A program made the translations under genes and the position numbers. A DNA stretch of 64,000 bases from Amphibiibacter pelophylacis (GTDB taxonomy: Bacteria > Pseudomonadota > Gammaproteobacteria > Burkholderiales > Burkholderiaceae_C), in the NCBI RefSeq assembly GCF_037688875.1, contig NZ_JAWDIE010000003.1:163762-227761 (forward strand), in the 5' to 3' direction. The notes under the pieces are model-generated. The model saw nothing but the letters and a program-made list of their open reading frames with translations. It ran no database searches and had not been told where the DNA came from. This document shows, piece after piece, positions 28,766 to 35,793 of the stretch (position 1 is its first letter; the number at the start of each line of letters is the position of its first letter).

Positions 28766-29442
28766 CCCCAGGCACGACTCGATTTCTCCCGACGCGCGGG
28801 CTGACTCTGGCCAGCCTGGCGGCCGCCACCGCGCTGCTGACCGCCTGCGCCAGCACGCCCAGCGCCGACAGCGGCCCGGTCAGCTACCGGCTGGATCTGT
28901 GCGCGGCACCCACCCCGGCCACCGCCGCAGGGACAGTCGCTGCGCAGGCGATGCAGACGGTGCAGATCCTGCCCGTGGCGCTGGACGGCGCGCTGGACCA
29001 GACCGGCGTGGCCGTGCAGACCAGCCCGGTCAGCCTGAGCATCGCCCAGCGCCACCTGTGGGCCAGCCCCTTGCCCGAGCAGCTCAGCCAGCGCCTGGCG
29101 CAAGGGCTGCAGCAGCGCCTGGACGCGCAAGGCCGCGCCGTGCGCGTCGTCGCCAGCAGCGCGCTGCTGCCCGCCAGCGGTCCCGCGCCCTGGCGCCTGG
29201 CGGTCGAGGTCAGCCACTTCGAAGGGCTCAACGCGGGTGATCAGGCCGGGTCGGCCCGTGTCTCTGGCCGCTGGACCCTGATGGACGCCAGCGGCGTGCG
29301 CGCCAGCCGCGCCTTCGACACCACCCAGCCGCTCGCCCAGGCCGGTTACCCGGCGCTGGTCCAGGCCCTGTCCTGCGCCTGGCAGCAGCAGGCCGCCGCT
29401 GTGGCGCAAACGGTGGCGCAGGCGGTAACGTCCCGGCCCTGA
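28762..29442 (+). CDS. pqiC: Outer-membrane lipoprotein PqiC
   Basis: PqiC is the outer-membrane end of the Pqi bridge. The lipobox LTAC is near residue 30 after a signal helix. The remaining part is an ABC-type transport auxiliary lipoprotein domain (DUF330), with PVSLSIAQRHLWASPLPEQLSQRL-like strands given here in outline. 226 residues; the start overlaps the pqiB stop (ATGA). Confidence 0.9.
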   Translation: MTPGTTRFLPTRGLTLASLAAATALLTACASTPSADSGPVSYRLDLCAAPTPATAAGTVAAQAMQTVQILPVALDGALDQTGVAVQTSPVSLSIAQRHLWASPLPEQLSQRLAQGLQQRLDAQGRAVRVVASSALLPASGPAPWRLAVEVSHFEGLNAGDQAGSARVSGRWTLMDASGVRASRAFDTTQPLAQAGYPALVQALSCAWQQQAAAVAQTVAQAVTSRP

Positions 29443-29470
29443 TCCACCCTCAACAACGGGGAGCACCCTG

Positions 29471-30697
29471 ATGCGCCTGCGCGAAAAACTCTGGTTCCGC
29501 CCCCTGGTCAGCGCGCTGCTGTCGGTGCTGGCCGCCTTTGCGGCGATGCTGGCCGATGGCTTTGCGGCTGAGCTGAATCTGCCGGAGATCAAGCCCGATT
29601 CGCTCGAATCGCTGCTGTCGGTGATCTCGGCCAGCATGCTGGGCATCGCGGTGTTTGCCGTCGGCGCCATGATTTCGGCCTACGCCTCGGCCACCACAGC
29701 GGCCACACCGCGATCCTTCCCGCTGGTTCTGCGCGACGATGTCTCGCAAAACGCGCTATCCGCCTTCATCGGGGCGTTTATTTTCAGCATCGTCGCCCAG
29801 GTTGCGCTGCAGAACGGCGTTTACGGCCGCCCCGGGCGATTCGTGCTGTTCGTAATCACCCTGGGCGTGTTCGCGCTGGTCATCCTGCGCTTTGTCGGCT
29901 GGGTGGACCGCATCGCGCGGCTGGGCCGCATGGGCAACACCGTGGATCGGGTGGAAACCGCTACCGCCCGCGCCTTGCAACGCCACGCCTTTGAACCCCT
30001 GCTGGGCGGCGTCCCCCTGGCGGCCCCTTTGAGCGGCCCCGCCGTGCCACCCCAGCGCGTCGGCTATGTGCAGGACGTGGACCTGGCCTGCCTGCAGAAA
30101 ATCGCCCAGCGCCTGAACACCCGCATCCACGTCGCCGCGCGCCCCGGCCGCTTCGTGGCACCGGGCAGCGCGCTGGCGCAGGTGGATTGCGCCACGCTGA
30201 CCGAGGACGACGCCCGCGCCATCCAGGCCGCATTTGCCATCGGCGGCGATCGCACCTTTGACGCCGACCCGCGCTTTGGCCTGATCGTGCTGTCCGAAAT
30301 CTCCAGCCGCGCGCTCTCGCCCGCCGTCAACGACCCGGGCACCGCCATCGACATCCTCGGTACGCTGGTCCGCCTGTTCGCCGGCTGGGCTGAAGCCAGC
30401 GCCGCAACCCCGCCCGCCCCGCCGCGCTTTGACCGCATCGCCGTGCCCGACCTCGCGCTGGACGATCTGCTCACCGACGCCTTCGGCGGCACGCTGCGCG
30501 ACGGCGCCGGCTGCGTGGAAGTCGCCATCCACCTGCAAAAGGCTCTGGCCGCCCTGACCCAGATGGGTCACCCGGCCTTGGCCCGCGCCGCCCGCGATCA
30601 GGCCGACTATGCGCTGAGTTATGCCGAAGCCAGCTTGAAAATGCCGCAGGAAATTGAGGCTGTGCGGGCGGCGGCGATGGCGGTGGGGAGGGTTTAG
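29471..30697 (+). CDS. DUF2254 membrane protein
   Basis: Four hydrophobic helices occupy the first 150 residues (for example SVISASMLGIAVFAVGAMIS). A soluble domain of about 250 residues follows. The pattern and the segments RSFPLVLRDD and SRALSPAVNDPGTA match DUF2254, a family of predicted membrane proteins without established function. It lies 28 bases after pqiC in the same direction and may belong to that transcript. It is the last high-GC core gene before the cassette region. Confidence 0.85.
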   Translation: MRLREKLWFRPLVSALLSVLAAFAAMLADGFAAELNLPEIKPDSLESLLSVISASMLGIAVFAVGAMISAYASATTAATPRSFPLVLRDDVSQNALSAFIGAFIFSIVAQVALQNGVYGRPGRFVLFVITLGVFALVILRFVGWVDRIARLGRMGNTVDRVETATARALQRHAFEPLLGGVPLAAPLSGPAVPPQRVGYVQDVDLACLQKIAQRLNTRIHVAARPGRFVAPGSALAQVDCATLTEDDARAIQAAFAIGGDRTFDADPRFGLIVLSEISSRALSPAVNDPGTAIDILGTLVRLFAGWAEASAATPPAPPRFDRIAVPDLALDDLLTDAFGGTLRDGAGCVEVAIHLQKALAALTQMGHPALARAARDQADYALSYAEASLKMPQEIEAVRAAAMAVGRV

Positions 30698-30811
30698 CCT
30701 GGTGGGGTGTAGGTGCGGATGGCGGGCGGGTGTGGAATAAGATGGATGGTGAGTGATGTCGAAGCTTGGCCAGAGGGTTGGGCCGATATCGCCGCCTACC
30801 TAAGAAAAATG

Positions 30812-30894
30812 AATGACTTACAAGCAGCTTTATTTTTTATCCACCAAGGTGAAATAGTTATGCCCCTAGGAGGGGGTATAAAGACAAGTTGAAC
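30812..30894 (+). promoter_or_regulatory. attI-like leader heading cassette array 1
   Basis: This 83-base stretch ends in the core site GTTGAAC (30888-30894), which fits the integron consensus GTTRRRY. It aligns along its whole length with the stretch at 47328-47245 read on the - strand. Shared blocks are AATGA.TTAC, TCCACCAA, AGTTAT, GGAGGG, GTATAAA and ACAAGTT. The end (TATAAAGACAAGTT) resembles the end of attI1 (TAAAACAAAGTTAGGC). Only cassettes are found downstream and no integrase gene upstream. Confidence 0.6.
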
Positions 30895-30906
30895 GTTATT
30901 GGCACC

Positions 30907-31374
30907 ATGCGCTACCTTCTCTACCTCTTATTCCTTTTATCCATGTCTGCTCATGCTGGTAATTTCTTCCCGCCCGAATACAAGTCCTTCCCGTTCAAGG
31001 AAGGCGACCTGCTCGTAAGCAAACGACAGGACGGGACCTTCTCTGTTAACAAGATCCTCAAGGTCGATCGCTTTGATATCAGAAAAGGCTCGGCGATCAA
31101 CATTCAGGGCCAGAAGTTTGTAGCGACCGAGGATGACTTTCTGCTGGTCGTCAGCGCGGCATATGGGGAAAGCGAGTTCAAGTCCTACGAAGACGCCAGC
31201 GCCGCAGCAAAAGCAGGCCAGTGGAAGGTGAAGCTCGGGCACGCTCCGAATCGCACCCCGGGAGCGGCTGCGGGACAAACGCTTGTCGGGCACAGCCCAG
31301 TTCAGGAATCCGAGCTTGGCGGCTACCGTCAATGGAGACAAGCCTTTGAGCGTGGCGAAGCCGGCGTTTTCTGA
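30907..31374 (+). CDS. Cassette-encoded small exported protein, unknown
   Basis: First cassette of array 1. The ATG at 30907 lies 19 bases after the core site of the leader. The first 17 residues (MRYLLYLLFLLSMSAHA) form a signal peptide and the mature protein of about 138 residues is polar, with the strand-like segment EGDLLVSKRQDGTFSVNKI. No family recognised. A longer frame from a TTG at 30889 would run into the core site and is rejected. Confidence 0.65.
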   Translation: MRYLLYLLFLLSMSAHAGNFFPPEYKSFPFKEGDLLVSKRQDGTFSVNKILKVDRFDIRKGSAINIQGQKFVATEDDFLLVVSAAYGESEFKSYEDASAAAKAGQWKVKLGHAPNRTPGAAAGQTLVGHSPVQESELGGYRQWRQAFERGEAGVF

Positions 31375-31383
31375 AGTGATGCC

Positions 31384-31440
31384 GTTCAACCCTTCGCTAT
31401 AGCGGACGGCTTCGCCGCCCGCTGAGCTTGCATGTTAGCC
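31384..31440 (+). repeat. attC site, cassette 1
   Basis: Begins with GTTCAAC (fits RYYYAAC) and ends with GTTAGCC. The 57-base body folds on a stem AGCGGACGGC / GCCGCCCGCT around TTC with one mismatch. It starts 9 bases after the stop codon of the preceding gene, as expected for a 59-base element. Confidence 0.85.
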
Positions 31441-31443
31441 ATC

Positions 31444-31929
31444 ATGTCCGTGATTCTCGCCCGCGACTTCTGCCTTGCTGTATCCATGAGTGATTTTGTC
31501 ACTTGGCTCAGTGACGATGACCATAATTTTGTCGAAAACGCCAGGTTTAAAGCCGCATTGAATGCTCTTGGCCTTACTGTAGATTTGCGGGCGTTGCAAG
31601 TGACCTATTTCGAACGAACGCCCGTTGGTACCGGTGATGTCGACGTGTATCAACCAAGCAAAAACAGTAAGAACGTTTTTGCGCTGAATTTGTACCGCGA
31701 CCTAACAGACCAAATGGACATCGTTTCATTTGGCATTGGCTGCGATGAACACTGCCTTTCCGTCGTCAGAGAAAATCTGCGCGCTTTTTTCGATACTGCT
31801 TCATGCCAGATTCACTATGAACAGGCCAGCTACTCATATGATTTTCGCAGCATGATTGATACACAACGGTATCCTGTTCTCATTGAGGATTCCGGCTATC
31901 AACAGCTCGTTCATTACACTTATGGCTAG
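31444..31929 (+). CDS. Cassette-encoded protein, unknown
   Basis: Second cassette of array 1, about 161 residues from the ATG at 31444. Other in-frame ATGs are at 31432 (inside the attC) and 31486, and none has a clear ribosome binding site; the ATG at 31486 gives MSDFVTWLSDDDHNF. The protein is acidic and soluble, with no signal peptide or membrane helix, and no family was recognised. Confidence 0.6.
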   Translation: MSVILARDFCLAVSMSDFVTWLSDDDHNFVENARFKAALNALGLTVDLRALQVTYFERTPVGTGDVDVYQPSKNSKNVFALNLYRDLTDQMDIVSFGIGCDEHCLSVVRENLRAFFDTASCQIHYEQASYSYDFRSMIDTQRYPVLIEDSGYQQLVHYTYG

Positions 31930-32128
31930 CCATTGCTTCGAGGGACCGCCTGCAAGCTGCACCTGCAGGTATCCTACGGGCTTCGCCCTCCGGGGGTCCC
32001 TCAAGCTTCCCCTTTTGAACAGAGACACGGATGGAAAACACGGAATTCCCATCATGGCGCTTTGACGCCGGTTGCCACACCCCGGTGCGGCCAGTTCGGG
32101 ACGGGGAAGTCCCTTGTATTCGTTAGAT
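31924..32128 (+). repeat. Incomplete or composite attC, cassette 2
   Basis: The left part (GGCTAGC, then CATTGCTTCGAGGGACC) looks like an attC left arm. GAGGGACC at 31940-31947 pairs with GGTCCCTC at 31995-32002. The right arm continues CAAGC as usual but then loses the GTTRRRY end. A clean core site GTTAGAT appears only at 32122-32128, about 120 bases later. This suggests a deletion or insertion between two attC halves. Confidence 0.5.
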
Positions 32129-32144
32129 GCCATCAGGAGAATAT

Positions 32145-32753
32145 ATGAATAAATTGCACTCCCTTAGATTGATCAAAGTAGATGACATGTTCAAACAATT
32201 ATTTGCTCCATTTATAATTTTTATGGGTGGAATTTGCATTATTTTTTATTTTGGAAAGATATTCGAACTTCCAAATATATTAATCATGCTTTTTGCACTC
32301 ATGCTCCACTTTTTAATAAATGCATTTTTTAAACCATATCAACCGTTATACATTCGAATTTACAAAGGAACTAGAGAGGGAGATGTTGAAGCCGTAATAT
32401 CCTACAAGGAAATTAAAATAAAAGGCGTTGTTGTGGAGTCGTCATTTGAAAATAATTCTTTGCAAATTCGAACAGACGGGCATAAGAAATCGGGAAATAT
32501 TTTAGTTCCAAGCTCTGAACTTGGCGCTGAATTGTCGAAATATATTTCAGAAGTGCCGAGAAATCTCGAAAATTTCGAACCTAATTCAATTTCTGAATAT
32601 CTAAATGGAACTGACTTTAAATTGGAAAAAGTAAGTAATAATGAGGGCTATAGCATTATACAAATTTATAATGTTAGGCACTTTATGAGTCTAAAGTTTC
32701 TTCTTATCCTCACATCAACTATCTACTTTATTTGGCTTTTGAGTCGAATCTAA
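32145..32753 (+). CDS. Cassette-encoded AT-rich membrane protein, unknown
   Basis: Third cassette, 202 residues, preceded by AGGAG at a good distance. Two hydrophobic helices lie near residues 20-60 and one at the C-terminus (FLLILTSTIYFIWLL), enclosing a soluble Lys/Ser-rich middle. Base composition is very AT-rich compared with the surrounding chromosome, a sign of recent transfer. The stop codon is inside the left end of the next attC. No family recognised. Confidence 0.7.
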   Translation: MNKLHSLRLIKVDDMFKQLFAPFIIFMGGICIIFYFGKIFELPNILIMLFALMLHFLINAFFKPYQPLYIRIYKGTREGDVEAVISYKEIKIKGVVVESSFENNSLQIRTDGHKKSGNILVPSSELGAELSKYISEVPRNLENFEPNSISEYLNGTDFKLEKVSNNEGYSIIQIYNVRHFMSLKFLLILTSTIYFIWLLSRI

Positions 32754-32877
32754 CAAGTCGTTCCAGCCTCGCCACTTCGTGGCTGGATAGTTTGTAAGCC
32801 GCAGTTTTTTGGTTTTGCTTCGCAAAAATATTCCATAAACCACAACTTAAAAACTGCCTCTGAACTCAGCGTTACCT
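32748..32877 (+). repeat. attC site, cassette 3
   Basis: Left end ATCTAAC fits RYYYAAC; right end GTTACCT is an imperfect GTTRRRY. The 130-base body includes a perfect GCAGTTTTT / AAAAACTGC stem and the arm CTGAACTCAGC next to the core site. Confidence 0.75.
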
Positions 32878-32895
32878 GCAGTCAATGGAGATCGA

Positions 32896-33246
32896 ATGAC
32901 CACCGTCCCAAGCTGGCTAATCTTCAACCTCGCTCTGGTCGCTATCGCTGTCATAGCTGCTACTTGGCTCGTATCCCGTAAGGAGAATGGGTTAGTTCGT
33001 ACATCCACAATGCTCGCCACAATTGCGCTTGCCATCTTTTATGTGCCGATTTCTTGGCTGCCCTCTGGGTACGTTTCTGGCCTGTTTTTTGCACTATTAC
33101 CAAAAGAAATCGCAACGCCCGCTGGCTTTTTCGGATTTGCAATAGCCTCTGCAATTCTGAGCGGAACATCCGCATGGCTTATATCGCATGTAATCAAGCG
33201 CGCTATCAAATGGCTATGTTGTCAGCGAACTGAGTGTGCAGCCTGA
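32896..33246 (+). CDS. Cassette-encoded small membrane protein, unknown
   Basis: Fourth cassette, 116 residues, ATG 18 bases after the previous core site with TGGAG upstream. Three hydrophobic helices fill most of the protein (LIFNLALVAIAVIAATWLV, then two more), ending in a short basic Cys-containing tail KWLCCQRTECAA. The stop lies inside the following attC. No family recognised. Confidence 0.7.
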   Translation: MTTVPSWLIFNLALVAIAVIAATWLVSRKENGLVRTSTMLATIALAIFYVPISWLPSGYVSGLFFALLPKEIATPAGFFGFAIASAILSGTSAWLISHVIKRAIKWLCCQRTECAA

Positions 33247-33300
33247 CAATTCGTTCAAGCTGACGCCGCTTCGCTGCTCACCTTAATTCAGAAGTTAAGC
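33241..33300 (+). repeat. attC site, cassette 4
   Basis: A textbook 60-base element: left GCCTGAC, then CAATTCGTTCAAGC, a short central hairpin GACGCCGCTTCGC, and right arm TTCAGAA followed by GTTAAGC, which fits GTTRRRY. Confidence 0.92.
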
Positions 33301-33329
33301 CGCACAGTTCCAACCGCAGGAGAGAGTTC

Positions 33330-33638
33330 GTGAGCATAGTGCGAACAGCCAAAATCACTATCGACGCAGCGTACTTGGAAGAATTCAAGGCAGCGCTGAA
33401 AGAAGGGGTTGAAACCTCAGTCAGGCTTGAGCCTGGAGTAAAGACCTTGTACGCCACCTTGTCAAAGGCAGAGCCAACACAGTTCACGATTCTCGAAATC
33501 TATTCAGATCAAGAGGCCTACGAGGCCCACATCGCAACGCCCCACTTCCTCAAGTACAAGGCAACCACGCAACACATGGTCAAGTCGCTGGAACTTACGG
33601 ACTGTGTCGCACTGGTTCCAGAAATGAAAATCAAGTGA
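33330..33638 (+). CDS. Antibiotic-biosynthesis-monooxygenase (ABM) domain protein
   Basis: Fifth cassette, 102 residues from a GTG with GCAGGAGAG upstream. It is a single ABM/YgiN-like ferredoxin-fold domain: RTAKITIDAAYLEEF at the start, EPGVKTLYA near residue 35, and YSDQEAYEAHIATPHFLKY near residue 56. Family members act as small quinol monooxygenases or ligand-binding proteins. ABM genes are common integron cassette cargo. No attC follows. Confidence 0.8.
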   Translation: MSIVRTAKITIDAAYLEEFKAALKEGVETSVRLEPGVKTLYATLSKAEPTQFTILEIYSDQEAYEAHIATPHFLKYKATTQHMVKSLELTDCVALVPEMKIK

Positions 33639-33915
33639 ACTTCATTTCTGGCCTTCAGTACCGAGGCTCAAAAGTTCTACCTCTCTAGCAAAACACGCCA
33701 ACTGACTGATTTTTCACAGTTTTTCAAGCAACGCTTTCCGAGGGCACGAGCTGCATATCAATCGCTTTGGCCTTCTGGGCGAGGTTGTACAGTACGCCCT
33801 GACGGCACCACCCCTCAAATTACAATAATCGAATTCCCGTAAACTAGCCAACTCCAAAGACTAGGTTCACGGTAGCACCCAGAATTTATACCAAAAATAT
33901 CAACCGACACCAATC
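33639..33915. other. Spacer at the end of array 1
   Basis: No gene and no attC found. On the - strand an open stretch reads GVLYNLAQKAKAIDMQLV and stops at 33724, preceded by a stop about 35 codons earlier. It looks like the end of a larger decayed gene, of unknown identity. Confidence 0.4.
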
Positions 33916-34257
33916 ATGAGCACCATCCCCAAATGCCCCAAATGCAGTTCAGAATACGGCTACAAAGACGGCAGTCTTTTTATTTGTCCTGAATGTTCTC
34001 ACGAGTGGACAAGTGAAGCGACTGAAGGAAACTATGAAAAAGAAAATATTGTCCGCGATGCAAACGGCAACATACTGACTGATGGCGACACCGTCACTTT
34101 GATCAAAGACCTGAAAGTGAAAGGCTCGTCACTCGTCATAAAAGTTGGCACAAAAGCCAAAAATATTCGGATCATCGAGGGCGATCACGATATTGACTGC
34201 AAAATTGACGGCATTGGCGCCATGCAGCTCAAATCGGGCTTTGTTAAAAAAGCATAA
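33916..34257 (+). CDS. phnA: PhnA/YjdM family zinc-ribbon protein
   Basis: 113 residues. An N-terminal zinc ribbon is formed by [10 protein letters not shown] and ICPECSHEW, and a C-terminal SH3-like domain contains [17 protein letters not shown] and the typical end [14 protein letters not shown]. Despite the name, the family does not cleave phosphonates as far as known and its role is unclear. It is of lower GC than the core but has no attC, so it is either core or the end of the accessory region. Confidence 0.88.
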   Translation: MSTIPKCPKCSSEYGYKDGSLFICPECSHEWTSEATEGNYEKENIVRDANGNILTDGDTVTLIKDLKVKGSSLVIKVGTKAKNIRIIEGDHDIDCKIDGIGAMQLKSGFVKKA

Positions 34258-34263
34258 TGTCAG

Positions 34264-34327
34264 CAGCCCGATTTCAGTCATTGGGCTGATCGACCGGTAT
34301 TCCCTGCTGCGTGGCGGCAGCGGGAAT
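34264..34327 (+). terminator. Two hairpins after phnA
   Basis: CAGCCCGAT / ATTGGGCTG (34264-34288, 7-base loop) lies directly after the phnA stop, and ATTCCC-GCTGC / GCAGC-GGGAAT follows at 34299-34327. Neither has a T-run, so termination is only suggested. They lie between phnA and the opposing LysR gene. Confidence 0.4.
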
Positions 34328-34363
34328 GCCTGAGGGCGATTGCCCTGCCCCGAAACCTCCCCC

Positions 34364-35266
34364 TTAAACCACCAGCCACTCCCGCCGCTGCTCCAGCGAC
34401 TGGGCCAGATGATCGATCAGGGCGCGGACGCGCTGGGGGATGTGGCGCTGGCTGGGCAGGACGGCGTAGACGCCCAGCGGCGGCGCGCGGTGGCTGTCCA
34501 GCACGGCCTCCAGGCGGCCGCTGGCCAGATGCTCGTGCACCAGGAACTGTGGCTGCACCGTCACCCCCAGGCCCGCCAGCGCGGCCTGGACCAGCGCCGA
34601 TCCGCTGCTGGCCTGCAGCACGGGCTGGACGTCGACCAGCAGCTCGTGCCCGCCTTCCGAGAAGCGCCAGGCGTTGCGCTGGCCCGAGGTGTAGAGCAGC
34701 CCGCGGTGCGTGCGCAGCGCCTGGGGATGATCCGGGCGCCCGGTCTGGTCCCAGTAGGCGGGGCTGGCGACCACGCGCAGGTCGATGCTGCCCAGACGGC
34801 GGACGATGTCCAGATCGTGCAGATCGCGCGTGATGCGCAGGGCCAGATCGGACTGCTCTTCGATCAGGTTGACGCGGCGGTCGTTGAAATCGAGGTCCAG
34901 CGTGATGCCGGGGTGCGCGCACTGGAAGGCGACCAGATCGGGCATCAGCACGTCCAGACCGAAGCTGTGCGGCAGGCTCAGGCGCAGCGGGCCGCGCAGC
35001 TCGTGCTGGGTGCAGGCCAGCTGGCTTTCGGCCTCGTCGATGCGCTGCAGGATGTCGCGGCAGGCCGCCAGATAGGATTCGCCCTCGCTGGTCAGCGCCA
35101 GGCGGCGCGTGCTGCGCGTCAGCAGCTGCACCTTCAGGTGCGCCTCCAGCTGCGACATCTGGCGGCTGACCCAGGACCTGGGCGCGTCGGCCTGCGCGGC
35201 CACCGCCGCAAAAGACTGCATCTCGGCGACCTTGACGAAGGTGCGCATGGCGACGATCAGGTCCAC
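34364..35266 (-). CDS. LysR-family transcriptional regulator
   Basis: 300 residues. The winged helix-turn-helix is at residues 1-62 (MDLIVAMRTFVKVAEMQSFAAVAAQ, in outline), and the effector-binding domain at about 90-295. The sequence fits the group close to DsdC/TrpI-like regulators without a clear target. Its start overlaps the end of pncC by 10 bases, so it is probably the last gene of the cphA'-cphA-pncC-lysR transcript rather than a divergent regulator. Confidence 0.88.
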   Translation of the reverse strand: MDLIVAMRTFVKVAEMQSFAAVAAQADAPRSWVSRQMSQLEAHLKVQLLTRSTRRLALTSEGESYLAACRDILQRIDEAESQLACTQHELRGPLRLSLPHSFGLDVLMPDLVAFQCAHPGITLDLDFNDRRVNLIEEQSDLALRITRDLHDLDIVRRLGSIDLRVVASPAYWDQTGRPDHPQALRTHRGLLYTSGQRNAWRFSEGGHELLVDVQPVLQASSGSALVQAALAGLGVTVQPQFLVHEHLASGRLEAVLDSHRAPPLGVYAVLPSQRHIPQRVRALIDHLAQSLEQRREWLVV

Positions 35267-35793
35267 TCGCCCTCCCCCGCCCCGGCGGTCAAAGCCGCCA
35301 GCAGACCGCGCAGCGCATGGCGGCAGGCCTGCTGGCGGATGGCGTCGCGGTCGCCGTCAAATCGCAGCGTCTGGCTGCGCACTGCCCCGCCTGGCGCAGC
35401 CCATGCGAAGCAGACCTGACCAACCGGCTTGGCCGCCGTGCCACCGCCCGGCCCGGCCACGCCGCTGATGGCCAGCGCCCACAGGTCGTGCGGCGCGGCG
35501 CCCTCGGCCAGCGTGGCGCAGGCGCCCTGGGCCATGGCGTACACCACGGGCTCGCTGACGGCGCCGTGCTGCTCAATGAGCGCGGGCGGCACGCCCAGCA
35601 GGCGCGATTTGGCCGCGTTGCTGTAAGTGGCCAGACCGGCTTCCAGCCAGCGGCTCGAACCCGGCAGCGCCGTGCACCAGGCGCTGACCAGGCCGCCGGT
35701 GCAGCTCTCGGCCGTCACCAGGCGCTGGCCCCGCGTCAGCAGGGCGGCGGCCACAGCCTGCAGCAGGGCCACATCGTCCGCCTGCGGGCTCAT
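35257..35793 (-). CDS. pncC: Nicotinamide-nucleotide amidase (CinA C-terminal domain, PncC)
   Basis: PncC deamidates NMN to nicotinate mononucleotide, recycling pyridine nucleotides. It is the stand-alone 178-residue form. Diagnostic segments are TAESCTGGLVSA near residue 27, with the catalytic Ser, ATYSNAAKSRLLGV near 55, and ISGVAGPGGGTAAKPVG near 108. Its ATG overlaps the cphA stop by 4 bases. Confidence 0.93.
   Translation of the reverse strand: MSPQADDVALLQAVAAALLTRGQRLVTAESCTGGLVSAWCTALPGSSRWLEAGLATYSNAAKSRLLGVPPALIEQHGAVSEPVVYAMAQGACATLAEGAAPHDLWALAISGVAGPGGGTAAKPVGQVCFAWAAPGGAVRSQTLRFDGDRDAIRQQACRHALRGLLAALTAGAGEGEWT

Larger units (their letters stand above)
30888..33638 (+). mobile_element. 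Integron gene-cassette array 1 (no integrase nearby)
   Basis: Five small genes in the same direction, of lower GC than the core, are separated by attC or attC-like sites at 31384-31440, 31924-32128, 32748-32877 and 33241-33300. The array begins at the attI-like leader. No attC was found after the last gene (33330-33638), so that cassette end is lost or the array ends there. Arrays without intI are known as CALINs. Confidence 0.8.
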
